DNA from: Bacteroidaceae bacterium
GTDB lineage: Bacteria > Bacteroidota > Bacteroidia > Bacteroidales > Bacteroidaceae
Reading direction: 5' to 3'
Length of the DNA: 49,733 nt
Assembly: GCA_017961145.1 (NCBI GenBank)
Contig: JAGCXU010000139.1
Location: forward strand, 1 to 49,733
The notes beneath the pieces are model-generated. The model worked only from the letters and a program-made list of their open reading frames with translations. It did not search any database and was not told where the DNA came from. Below, piece after piece: positions 18,084-25,742 of the stretch. Each line of letters begins with the position of its first letter. Position 1 is the first letter of the stretch. The translations under genes and the position numbers were made by a program.

Positions 18084-19456
18084 TATCCAAATAATTCTCT
18101 TACAGCTTCTACTACTCTGCGGACTGGCACCAATTCTATTTTATATTGTTTCTTATCGAGGCCATTCATGTTGTGCGATGGGATGAGGATGCGCTTGAAT
18201 CCCAACTTTTGTGCCTCCGCAATTCTCTGTTCTATTCGCGAAACAGGCCTTATCTCTCCGCTCAATCCTACTTCGCCAGCCATGCATACATCGCCTTCGA
18301 TTGGCATATCTCCGTTGCTCGAGAGGACTGCTGCTATTACGCTCAGATCAATTGCGGGGTCGGTTACACGAAGTCCTCCAGCTATGTTCAAGAAGACATC
18401 TTTCTGTGCCAGTTTAAAGCCGACACGTTTTTCGAGGACTGCCAAAAGCATGTTCAGTCGCCTCCCGTCAAAGCCTGTTGTGCTTCTTTGGGCAGTTCCA
18501 TAAGCTGCTGTGCTGACCAAAGCCTGCGTCTCAATAAGGAAAGGTCGCACACCTTCTATTGAACAGGAAATGGCAACGCCTGATAGTCCTTCGCGATTAT
18601 CTGTGAGAAGCAGTTCGCTTGGGTTGCTTACCTGCCGAAGTCCATCATGCCGCATCTCGTAAATACCCAATTCGCTTGTGCTTCCAAAGCGATTCTTCAT
18701 GCTTCGAAGGATACGGTAAAGGTGATGTTGGTCGCCTTCGAACTGCAAGACGACATCAACGATGTGCTCCAAAACCTTTGGTCCTGCAAGCGAGCCTTCC
18801 TTATTAATATGGCCGATTAAAAGTATTGAAACGCCTCTAGACTTGGCATATCTGAGCAAGGCAGCTGCACATTCTCGGATTTGCGCAAGTGAGCCGGCAG
18901 ATGACTCAACTGTCTCGGTCTGAATGGTTTGTATGGAGTCGATGACGACGAGGTCTGGCTGCATCTCTTCGATGTGCTGGAATATCTGCTCGAGCGAAGT
19001 TTCGCAAAGCACGAAGAGCCCTTCATTAACTGGCCCAAGCCTGTCTGCTCTGAGCTTTATTTGCCTTGCACTTTCCTCACCACTAATATAAAGGATGCGT
19101 CTTCCTTGCAATTGCAGGACAGTTTGAAGCGTGAGTGTGCTCTTTCCGATGCCAGGTTCGCCACCAAGAAGAACGAGGCTTCCAGGCACAAGACCTCCGC
19201 CAAGTACACGATTTAACTCGCCATCGCCCATATCGATACGTGGTTCAGCACCTGCCTCAATTGTGTGAAGTTGTTGAGGGGTAGGGTGTTGTAAGGTAGA
19301 TTGACTAACCGATTTGCCCAAAGAAGGCTTGGATGGAGCAGCTATCTTCATTTCTTTCATCGTGCCCCAGCGATTGCAAGCAGGGCATTTGCCCATCCAC
19401 TTCAAGCTTTCTTGTCCGCAATAGTCGCAAACATATACTGTTTTATCTTTTGCCAT
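18083..19456 (-). CDS. radA: DNA repair protein RadA (Sms)
   Basis: 457 residues, full length. RadA is a RecA-like DNA-dependent ATPase and helicase that helps branch migration in recombinational repair. Seen in order: an N-terminal zinc finger with CDYC...CPAC (residues 10-27), a Walker A loop GGEPGIGKST near 98, the RadA-specific KNRFG motif in SMKNRFGSTSELG near 252, and a C-terminal Lon-protease-like domain (GLRVTDPAIDLSVIAAVLSS). It starts 3 bp after the tex stop and overlaps the permease gene by one base, so translation of the operon is tightly coupled. Confidence 0.96.
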   Translation of the reverse strand: MAKDKTVYVCDYCGQESLKWMGKCPACNRWGTMKEMKIAAPSKPSLGKSVSQSTLQHPTPQQLHTIEAGAEPRIDMGDGELNRVLGGGLVPGSLVLLGGEPGIGKSTLTLQTVLQLQGRRILYISGEESARQIKLRADRLGPVNEGLFVLCETSLEQIFQHIEEMQPDLVVIDSIQTIQTETVESSAGSLAQIRECAAALLRYAKSRGVSILLIGHINKEGSLAGPKVLEHIVDVVLQFEGDQHHLYRILRSMKNRFGSTSELGIYEMRHDGLRQVSNPSELLLTDNREGLSGVAISCSIEGVRPFLIETQALVSTAAYGTAQRSTTGFDGRRLNMLLAVLEKRVGFKLAQKDVFLNIAGGLRVTDPAIDLSVIAAVLSSNGDMPIEGDVCMAGEVGLSGEIRPVSRIEQRIAEAQKLGFKRILIPSHNMNGLDKKQYKIELVPVRRVVEAVRELFG

Positions 19457-19459
19457 ACT

Positions 19460-21583
19460 TTATAGTTTCTTCATACTCAATGAGATACGCTCTCTTTGTA
19501 AATCAACTCCTACAACTCGCACCATGACTTGCTGTTGCACTTTAACAACGGTTGTTGGGTCTTTCACATAGTGGTCAGCAAGTTGCGAAACATGCACCAA
19601 ACCCTTGATGTGAACGCCGATGTCGACGAAAGCACCAAAGTTGGTGATGTTCGTCACGATGCCTGGCAGAATCATACCTTCGCGAAGGTCGCCGATTTCG
19701 TGTACTGTCGGGTCGAAAGCGAAGGCTTGAAGTGGCTTTCGTGGGTCGAGACCTGGCTTGTCGAGCTCAGTCATAATGTCGCGAAGGGTAGGGGGTCCTA
19801 CTTCATCACTCACATATTTCTGAACATCTATCTTCTCCCTGAGTTCTTTGTTAGCCATGAGTTCTGCGACAGAACACTTTTGGTCGCGAGCCATTCGCTC
19901 AACCAAGTCGTATCTTTCAGGGTGAACTGCGCTATTGTCTAGCGGCTCGTCTCCACCTTTTATGCGAAGGAAACCTGCCGATTGCTCGAAGGCTTTGGTT
20001 CCAAGTCGCGGTACTTTCAACAACTCTTTCCTCGAGTGGAAAGGACCATTATCACGCCGATAGCGAACGATGTTCTGGGCGAGAGAAGGTCCGAGGCCGC
20101 TCACGTAAGTCAACAACCATTGTGAAGCCGTATTGAGGTTCACGCCAACTCTGTTCACACAAGCAATTACAGTATCTTCGAGACTCTTTCTGAGGGCCGT
20201 TTGATTGACGTCTTTCTGGTATTGTCCCACGCCGATGCTCGACGGATCTATCTTTACGAGCTCTGCAAGAGGGTCCATCAAACGTCGACCTATGCTGACG
20301 GCTCCACGAACGGTCACATCCTCGTTGGGGAACTCTTCACGGGCTATCTCGCTTGCACTATAGATGCTGGCTCCGTCTTCACTCACGCTATAAACTTCCA
20401 CGCCATCTGGAAGGTCAAGATGACGCACGAAATCCTCTGTCTCTCGACCTGCCGTTCCGTTGCCGATACTGATGGCTTGCACGCCATACTTCTCGACGAG
20501 ATTCTGAACGGTCAGCATCGCCTTAACTCGTTCAGCACGAGGGGGATGCGGGAAGATTACGTCGTGATGCAGGAGATTTCCTTCCGCATCAAGACAGACA
20601 ACCTTGCAACCTGTTCGGAAACCTGGGTCAATCGCCATGACACGCTTCTGTCCGAGAGGCGATGCCATGAGCAGTTGTTCCAAATTACTAACGAATACTC
20701 GGATGGCTTCCGCATCTGCTTTTTGCTTCGACGAAGCACCAAACTCGTTCGAGATGCTAGGTTCGAGAAGTCGCTTGTAACCATCCTCGACTGCTTCCAG
20801 CACGGCTCTGCTGCACTCGTTATTGCCTCTGACGAACTGCCTGGCTATTCGTTCCATAGCCGGCTCATCGTCAACACAGATGCTTACACGAAGGATTCCT
20901 TCCGCTTCACCTCTCCGCATAGCCAGCAAACGATGGCTGGAGCAGCGTTTCAAGGGTTCTTGCCAGTCGAAGTAGTCGCGATAATTTTGCCCATCAACGT
21001 CTTTGCCTTTGATAAGTTTGCTCTGAATCTGAGCATGAATGGAGAAGGTCGTTCTCAGGGTTTGTCTTGCACGTTCGTCCTCGCTCACGCGTTCAGCAAT
21101 AATATCTTTTGCCCCTTGCAAAGCATCCTCCTCGCTTAATCCTTCCTTGAATTTGGTATTTCGAATCAACACATGCAAGGGCGTGTTCGGTTGTTTCATG
21201 ATAGCGTCTGCGAGAGGCTCAAGTCCGGCTTCTCGAGCGACTTGAGCACGAGTGCGACGCTTTTGCTTGTAGGGGAGATAGATGTCCTCCAAAGTGGTCG
21301 CATCCCAACAATCCTCAATACGCTTTCGCAGTTCTGGCGTGAGCTTTCCCTGTGCCTCGATGGTCGTGATGATGAACTCTTTGCGGTGTTCAAGCTCGTT
21401 GACATTATCGAGTTCTGCAGCCACCTGAGCGACCTCAACATCCGTCATTCCACCAGTCGCTTCCTTACGATAACGGCTGATAAATGGCACAGTAGCGCCC
21501 TCAAGCAGCAAGTCGACAACTTGTCGCACATACTTCTCCTTTAGGCCAGTTCGCTCGGCAATCAGGTTGTAGTTCATAATCAT
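19460..21583 (-). CDS. tex: Tex-family RNA-binding transcription accessory protein
   Basis: 707 residues. Tex proteins are conserved cytoplasmic nucleic-acid-binding proteins linked to transcription. Seen: the N-terminal helical Tex domain (VPFISRYRKEATGGMTDVEV), a YqgF/RNase H-like domain with AIDPGFRTGCKV and ISIGNGTAGRETE, helix-hairpin-helix repeats (SLAQNIVRYR, GTKAFEQSAGFLRI) and a C-terminal S1 domain (GMILPGIVTNITNFGAFVDIGVHIKGLVHVSQLAD). Start could be 21583 or the second ATG at 21577, which gives MNYNLIAERTG; both are close. A TATCTTTG box lies upstream at 21600-21607. It heads the operon with radA, the permease and cysC. Confidence 0.95.
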   Translation of the reverse strand: MIMNYNLIAERTGLKEKYVRQVVDLLLEGATVPFISRYRKEATGGMTDVEVAQVAAELDNVNELEHRKEFIITTIEAQGKLTPELRKRIEDCWDATTLEDIYLPYKQKRRTRAQVAREAGLEPLADAIMKQPNTPLHVLIRNTKFKEGLSEEDALQGAKDIIAERVSEDERARQTLRTTFSIHAQIQSKLIKGKDVDGQNYRDYFDWQEPLKRCSSHRLLAMRRGEAEGILRVSICVDDEPAMERIARQFVRGNNECSRAVLEAVEDGYKRLLEPSISNEFGASSKQKADAEAIRVFVSNLEQLLMASPLGQKRVMAIDPGFRTGCKVVCLDAEGNLLHHDVIFPHPPRAERVKAMLTVQNLVEKYGVQAISIGNGTAGRETEDFVRHLDLPDGVEVYSVSEDGASIYSASEIAREEFPNEDVTVRGAVSIGRRLMDPLAELVKIDPSSIGVGQYQKDVNQTALRKSLEDTVIACVNRVGVNLNTASQWLLTYVSGLGPSLAQNIVRYRRDNGPFHSRKELLKVPRLGTKAFEQSAGFLRIKGGDEPLDNSAVHPERYDLVERMARDQKCSVAELMANKELREKIDVQKYVSDEVGPPTLRDIMTELDKPGLDPRKPLQAFAFDPTVHEIGDLREGMILPGIVTNITNFGAFVDIGVHIKGLVHVSQLADHYVKDPTTVVKVQQQVMVRVVGVDLQRERISLSMKKL

Positions 21584-21599
21584 TAGTGCTTACAGAATG

Positions 21600-21607
21600 C
21601 AAAGATA
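21600..21607 (-). promoter_or_regulatory. TAnnTTTG box upstream of tex
   Basis: TATCTTTG on the minus strand, 16 bases ahead of the first possible tex ATG. No clear -33 TTTG was seen. Confidence 0.6.
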
Positions 21608-21790
21608 CGAATTTTAATTGATAATTGAATCCTGAACATCGAAAAAAGTTCAATATTTCTTGCAGAATTCCCTCTCGAAATATCGACAAAACCTTTACAA
21701 AACACAATAAGCTATTTCACTCAAAAAGTTGTAAAGTGTCTTTCTTAATGTGGCATTTCATGACTCGGAATGTCAACAATCCAAACATCG

Positions 21791-21900
21791 GCAAGGTAGT
21801 TTGCAATCATAACACGTTACGTTTGCAATCATAACACGTTACGTTTGTCATTTACACTGGCTTTGTAAAGCATAGGAACACGCCTAAATCGCCACTTTTT
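21791..21900 (+). repeat. 22-bp repeat array D (5 units, central pair nearly identical)
   Basis: Units start at 21791, 21813, 21835, 21857 and 21879. The second and third carry CACGTTACGTTTG, and GTTTGCAATCATAA recurs in the first two. The fourth unit is decayed, yet the fifth (CACGCCTAAATCGCC) is back exactly in register and resembles units in arrays A and B. Confidence 0.8.
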
Positions 21901-21953
21901 CTTTACGGATTCATTATCAATAAATTATCTTCTGTTCAAGTAATAATACAATT

Positions 21954-21978
21954 AGAGCCGCAGGAAAACTGCAGCTCT
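21954..21978 (-). terminator. Probable terminator downstream of tRNA-Arg
   Basis: A stem of about 10 bp with one C-A mismatch, AGAGCCGCAG against CTGCAGCTCT around GAAAA. On the minus strand it is followed by TAATTGTATTATT, which is T-rich but not a clean run. Confidence 0.5.
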
Positions 21979-21990
21979 ATTATGTGGAAG

Positions 21991-22064
21991 TGACTCCGGA
22001 GGGATTCTAACCCTCGACCTTCAGAACCGGAATCTGACGCTCTATACAGCTAAGCTACGGAGCC
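21991..22064 (-). tRNA. tRNA-Arg (anticodon CCG)
   Basis: Read on the minus strand, 74 bases fold as a cloverleaf. The 7-bp acceptor stem is GGCTCCG / CGGAGTC with one G-U pair. The anticodon stem TCAGA / TCTGA carries the loop TTCCGGT, so the anticodon is CCG. The T stem is GAGGG / CCCTC with loop TTAGAAT, and the discriminator base is A. CCA is not encoded. It begins 6 bases after the stop of the DUF3127 gene and may be co-transcribed with it. Confidence 0.93.
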
Positions 22065-22070
22065 GGATAG

Positions 22071-22472
22071 TTAGAATGGCAGATCATCTGTTGCACTTGG
22101 AGCCTCGAAGGGAATCGTCGCAGCTGATTCGACTTGAGGGGCAGGAGCAGGCTGAGCAGAAGCTTCAGGAGCAGCAGTCGGAGCAGCAGCAGGAGCGGCC
22201 TGACCTCTGTCGATACGGAAAGCGCGAACATCGTTAAACCAGCGACCATTGTATTCGTGAGCATCAATGTCGAAGCTAACCGTCAGGGTTTCGCCTATCT
22301 GAATGTTGAATGCGGCAAGTCTGTCGGTTCCAAAAACATCGAATACCAACTTGCGAGGATAGTCTCCTGGAACCTCCAAAACATATGATTTAGCCTTCCA
22401 CTCGTTGCCTGTTCTGTTGCTTACTCCACCGCGTTCGTTAAACTCGGCGATAATCTTACCTGTTAATTCCAT
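22071..22472 (-). CDS. DUF3127 protein with SSB-like acidic tail
   Basis: 133 residues. The first ~90 match the Bacteroidetes DUF3127 family: GKIIAEFNERGGVSNRTGNEWKAK, VFDVFGTDRLAAFNIQIGE, and a conserved FDIDAHEYNGRWFNDVRAF. This is consistent with a small OB-like beta-barrel. An Ala/Pro-rich linker follows (about 92-115), and the protein ends in DDLPF, like the C-terminal tip that single-strand DNA-binding proteins use to recruit partners. A DNA-binding role is therefore plausible but not shown. A TATCTTTG box (22502-22509) lies 29 bases upstream, back to back with the dnaN promoter. Confidence 0.85.
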   Translation of the reverse strand: MELTGKIIAEFNERGGVSNRTGNEWKAKSYVLEVPGDYPRKLVFDVFGTDRLAAFNIQIGETLTVSFDIDAHEYNGRWFNDVRAFRIDRGQAAPAAAPTAAPEASAQPAPAPQVESAATIPFEAPSATDDLPF

Positions 22473-22501
22473 ATTGTGTGTTTGTTTAAATAATTTGGCT
22501 G

Positions 22502-22509
22502 CAAAGATA
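22502..22509 (-). promoter_or_regulatory. TAnnTTTG box of the DUF3127 gene
   Basis: TATCTTTG on the minus strand, about 29 bases upstream of the ATG, in the divergent region shared with dnaN. Confidence 0.65.
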
Positions 22510-22523
22510 CAAAGAAAAATGTA

Positions 22524-22551
22524 GAATGAAGAATTAAGAATGAAGAATTAT
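22524..22551. repeat. 14-base tandem repeat in the DUF3127-dnaN divergent region
   Basis: GAATGAAGAATTA occurs twice with a 14-base period (22524 and 22538). It has the same period as the duplication at the cysC start, but a different sequence. Confidence 0.75.
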
Positions 22552-22581
22552 TTGTTTTGAGTGTTTTTTTCTTCTCTTTTC

Positions 22582-22618
22582 TTTGTAATAGCACGAAAAA
22601 AAGCTATCTTTGTCGTGC
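22582..22618 (+). promoter_or_regulatory. dnaN promoter with flanking inverted repeat
   Basis: TTTG (22582-22585), a 19-bp gap and TATCTTTG (22605-22612) match the Bacteroidetes promoter pattern. A perfect 6-bp inverted repeat GCACGA (22591-22596) / TCGTGC (22613-22618) brackets the -7 box, as an operator would. The dnaN ATG is 28 bases further on. Confidence 0.75.
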
Positions 22619-22646
22619 AAAAGTATATACATAACTAATAAATAAT

Positions 22647-23771
22647 ATGAATTTCAAAGTATCTAGCACGGCACTTTATGGCCGTCTGACTGCTGCCAGC
22701 AAGGTGATGGCAAGCAAGAACTCTATGCCTATTCTGGATTGTTTCCTGCTCGATGTTGCTGGTGGCACAATCACCATCACAGCTTCCGATAGCGAAAAGT
22801 ATTTCATCACAACCGTTCCCACTATCGAACAGACTGGCGACGCTCGCTTCTGCATTCCCGCAAAGACTCTTATCGAGTCGATGAAGGAACTGGCTGAGCA
22901 GCCCCTCAACATCGGTTACAACCCTGACACTCAAGAGGTGAAAGTCGTTCACAACTCAGGTTCTTTCGTTGTGATGGCAATGGACGCAGCTCCCTATCCA
23001 ATGGCAAAGACAGTTGGCGACGACGCCACTCGCATCGAGTTGCCAGCCAGCGTTCTGCTCAACGGCATCAATCGCTGCCTCTTCGCAACTGCAAATGATG
23101 AGATTCGTCTCGTCATGAACGGCATCTATGTTGACATCAAACCCGAAAGTATCATCTTCGCCGGAACCGATGGTCGCAAGTTGGTGCGCAATACAAACAA
23201 GACTGTCAAGAGCGGTCTGACGGCAGGCTTCATCCTGCAGAAGAAGGTTTCTGCCATCCTGAAGGCAGTCCTGACGAAAGAAGACGAGAACATCACCATC
23301 GCTTTCGACAACGAGAAAGCAACCATTTCTTCAGCCGACATGGTGATGCACTTCCGTCTCATCGAAGGTCGCTACCCCAACTACAATGCCGTTATCCCTG
23401 AGAACAATCCCTTCTCAGCCCGTGTGGACCGCCAAGCTCTGATAAGTGCTCTGAAGCGCGTCAGCGTCTTCTGCAACCAAAGCAGCGGCCTCGTTAAGCT
23501 CGAACTCGGCAACAACAACATCAAGTTGACCGGTCAGGATAACGAATACGCAACAAGAGCCGAGGAATTCATCCTTTGCGAATATACAAGCAACCCCATC
23601 AGCATTGGCTTCAGCTGCACATTCCTGCTCGAGATAGCAGGCATCTTGGATAGCGAAATGCTCAAGATAGAAGTGGCAGATCCAAGCCGTCCAGGTGTGA
23701 TTCGTCCTGCTGACGATAACCCAGAAGACGAGGTTCTGATGCTGCTTATGCCAATGCGCGTAGAAGATTAA
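22647..23771 (+). CDS. dnaN: DNA polymerase III beta subunit (sliding clamp)
   Basis: 374 residues, the usual length. DnaN forms the ring that tethers replicative polymerase to DNA. Seen: the start MNFKVSSTALYGRLTAASKVMASKNSMPIL, the middle-domain string RLVMNGIYVDIKPESIIFAGTDGRKLV, RLIEGRYPNYNAVIPENN, and the C-terminal segment ending in LLMPMRVED, where the family usually ends in (M/L)PMR(L/V). It is followed 3 bp later by an exonuclease gene of the polymerase epsilon-subunit type. dnaA is not adjacent, so this is not an obvious replication origin. Confidence 0.97.
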   Translation: MNFKVSSTALYGRLTAASKVMASKNSMPILDCFLLDVAGGTITITASDSEKYFITTVPTIEQTGDARFCIPAKTLIESMKELAEQPLNIGYNPDTQEVKVVHNSGSFVVMAMDAAPYPMAKTVGDDATRIELPASVLLNGINRCLFATANDEIRLVMNGIYVDIKPESIIFAGTDGRKLVRNTNKTVKSGLTAGFILQKKVSAILKAVLTKEDENITIAFDNEKATISSADMVMHFRLIEGRYPNYNAVIPENNPFSARVDRQALISALKRVSVFCNQSSGLVKLELGNNNIKLTGQDNEYATRAEEFILCEYTSNPISIGFSCTFLLEIAGILDSEMLKIEVADPSRPGVIRPADDNPEDEVLMLLMPMRVED

Positions 23772-23774
23772 GCA

Positions 23775-24542
23775 ATGAAACTCAAACTCGAGAGGCCAAT
23801 CATCTTCTTCGACCTCGAGACGACAGGCTTGACGATAGGCAAAGACCACATCGTAGAGCTGTGTTACATTCGCCTCGAACCCAATGGAAACGAACGAGCA
23901 GAGACTCTTCGTTTCAATCCTGGCATGCATATTCCGAAGGAGAGCAGCGACATTCATGGCATCACAGACAAAGATGTCAAAGACTGTCCAACCTTTAAGG
24001 AAAAGGCTGAGGAGCTGGCGAAAGTCTTCGAAGGTTGCGACTTGGCTGGCTATAACAGCAACAAGTTCGATGTGCCGATGCTTGCCGAAGAGTTTGCCAT
24101 TTGCGGCATCGATATCCATATTAACGAGAAGAAGTTGGTCGATGTGCAGAATATCTTCCACAAGATGGAACAGCGCACACTCGTGGCAGCCTATAAGTTC
24201 TATTGCGGAAAGAATCTCGAGAATGCTCATAGCGCTTTGGCCGATACACGGGCAACCCTAGAAGTGCTCGAAGCGCAGCTCGACAGATATGAAGACCTGA
24301 AGAATGATGTCTGCTATCTGGCCGATTTCAGTCAGATACAAAAGGGCGTTGATCTTGCCTGTCGATTTGTTTACGACGAGAAAGGTGTCGAGATAATCAA
24401 CTTCGGCAAGTATAAAGGTCAAGCAGTTAAGGATGTCCTCAAGAAAGATCCTAACTACAAGGTTTGGATGTTGCAGGGCGACTTCACAATGAACACGAAA
24501 CAGACTCTCGAACGACTTGCACTCAAATATGCTGGAAAATAA
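23775..24542 (+). CDS. DEDDh 3'-5' exonuclease (DNA polymerase III epsilon-like) with DUF3820-like tail
   Basis: 255 residues. The exonuclease domain (about 8-175) shows all acidic positions of the DEDDh class: FFDLETTG (Asp, Glu), GYNSNKFDVPML (Asp) and HSALADTRAT (His, Asp). It would proofread or trim DNA 3' ends. The C-terminal ~55 residues (INFGKYKGQAVKDVLKKDPNYKVWMLQ) resemble the DUF3820 domain found behind such exonucleases in Bacteroidetes. It starts 3 bp after dnaN and overlaps the coaBC start by 14 bases, so it is co-translated with the clamp, which suits a replication or repair role. Confidence 0.9.
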   Translation: MKLKLERPIIFFDLETTGLTIGKDHIVELCYIRLEPNGNERAETLRFNPGMHIPKESSDIHGITDKDVKDCPTFKEKAEELAKVFEGCDLAGYNSNKFDVPMLAEEFAICGIDIHINEKKLVDVQNIFHKMEQRTLVAAYKFYCGKNLENAHSALADTRATLEVLEAQLDRYEDLKNDVCYLADFSQIQKGVDLACRFVYDEKGVEIINFGKYKGQAVKDVLKKDPNYKVWMLQGDFTMNTKQTLERLALKYAGK

Positions 24543-25725
24543 GAAGATAGTACTTGGCATAACTGGTAGCATCGCTGCCTACAAAGCATGCATTCTTGCC
24601 CGACTTCTCATTAAGAAAGGAGCCGAGGTTCAAGTTGTGATGACTCCTTCAGCAAAGGAATTCATTACTCCTCTTACGCTTGCCACTTTGACGCAAAAGC
24701 CTGTCGTCAGCGAATTCTTTGACCGTCGAGATGGCAGTTGGCATTCTCATGTCAGTCTTGGGCTTTGGGCAGATGCCATGCTTGTCGCACCTGCTTCGGC
24801 AAGCACTATTGGAAAGATGGCGAACGGAATTGCCGACAACATGCTTGTTACGACATACTTGAGCATGAAGGCACCTGTGTTTGTGGCTCCAGCAATGGAC
24901 CTCGACATGTATGCACACCCTTCAACCCAACAAAACCTCAAGAAGTTGGCAAGTTACGGAAATCACATAATTGAACCAGGAACGGGCTTTCTTGCTTCCA
25001 AACTCGAAGGCAAAGGGCGCATGGAAGAACCGGAAAAGATTGTTGAAGCCCTTGAACAATTCTTCGCCAAGCAGCAGAAACTTGCAGGAAAGAAAGTTCT
25101 CATCACAGCTGGCCCCACTTACGAGAAGATTGACCCAGTTCGCTTCATCGGCAATTACAGTAGCGGAAAGATGGGCTTTGCACTAGCTGAGGTTTGTGCT
25201 GAGCAAGGTGCAGAAGTTACGCTTGTAAGCGGTCCTGTCGTGTTGCAGGTGAATCATCCGAACATTCAACGTATAGATGTGGAGAGTGCAAACGAGATGT
25301 ATGAAGTTGCAATTAAGCATTTTCCTAACGCCGATGTTGCCATCCTTTGTGCTGCTGTTGCAGATTTCACGCCGAAATCTACTGCCAACAAGAAAATAAA
25401 GCGGAAGGACGACAGCTTGAAACTTGAGTTGCAACCAACACAAGACATTGCTGCGGCTCTTGGTTCTGTCAAGAAAAAGAAGCAAATGCTTGTGGGTTTT
25501 GCTCTCGAGACAGACAACGAACTGGAGAACGCAAAAGACAAGATGAAGCGTAAGAACTTCGACTTTATAGTCCTGAATAGTCTTCAAGATAAAGGAGCTG
25601 GCTTCCGCGTTGACACAAACAAAGTGACTATCATTGACAACCACAATGGCATAACTGCTTACGACACCAAGTCGAAAAAAGAAGTTGCAAAAGACATCAT
25701 AGAGGCAATATATAATAGGCAATAG
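24529..25725 (+). CDS. coaBC: Bifunctional phosphopantothenoylcysteine decarboxylase / phosphopantothenate-cysteine ligase
   Basis: 398 residues from the ATG at 24529, chosen because MLENKKIVLGITGSIAAYKA is the canonical N-terminus. It catalyses two steps of coenzyme A synthesis. Seen: the CoaC flavoprotein domain (GITGSIAAYK, then SASTIGKMANGIADN with the substrate-binding Asn, and APAMDLDMY), and the CoaB domain beginning KKVLITAGPTYEKIDPVRFIGNYSSGKMG. KIKRKDDSL carries the conserved lysines, and VGFALETD is also present. It overlaps the exonuclease gene by 14 bases. Confidence 0.96.
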   Translation: MLENKKIVLGITGSIAAYKACILARLLIKKGAEVQVVMTPSAKEFITPLTLATLTQKPVVSEFFDRRDGSWHSHVSLGLWADAMLVAPASASTIGKMANGIADNMLVTTYLSMKAPVFVAPAMDLDMYAHPSTQQNLKKLASYGNHIIEPGTGFLASKLEGKGRMEEPEKIVEALEQFFAKQQKLAGKKVLITAGPTYEKIDPVRFIGNYSSGKMGFALAEVCAEQGAEVTLVSGPVVLQVNHPNIQRIDVESANEMYEVAIKHFPNADVAILCAAVADFTPKSTANKKIKRKDDSLKLELQPTQDIAAALGSVKKKKQMLVGFALETDNELENAKDKMKRKNFDFIVLNSLQDKGAGFRVDTNKVTIIDNHNGITAYDTKSKKEVAKDIIEAIYNRQ

Positions 25726-25742
25726 ACGTTATATTATTGGAT

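Larger units (their letters stand above)
21584..21990. other. 407-bp intergenic region between tex and tRNA-Arg
   Basis: No gene was found. It contains the tex promoter box, an 8-bp inverted repeat CTTTACAA / TTGTAAAG (21693-21700 and 21729-21736), repeat array D (21791-21900) and an imperfect hairpin after the tRNA (21954-21978). Confidence 0.7.

Noticed and set aside
20201-21139. Long plus-strand open frame opposite tex
   Set aside because: Antisense shadow of a well-conserved gene; no domain or start signal.
21791-21900. Possible CRISPR array
   Set aside because: Repeats are head to tail with no spacers, are degenerate, and no cas genes are in the window.
22473-22646. Replication origin near dnaN
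   Set aside because: No dnaA gene and no cluster of DnaA boxes were seen; dnaN is often separated from the origin in Bacteroidales.
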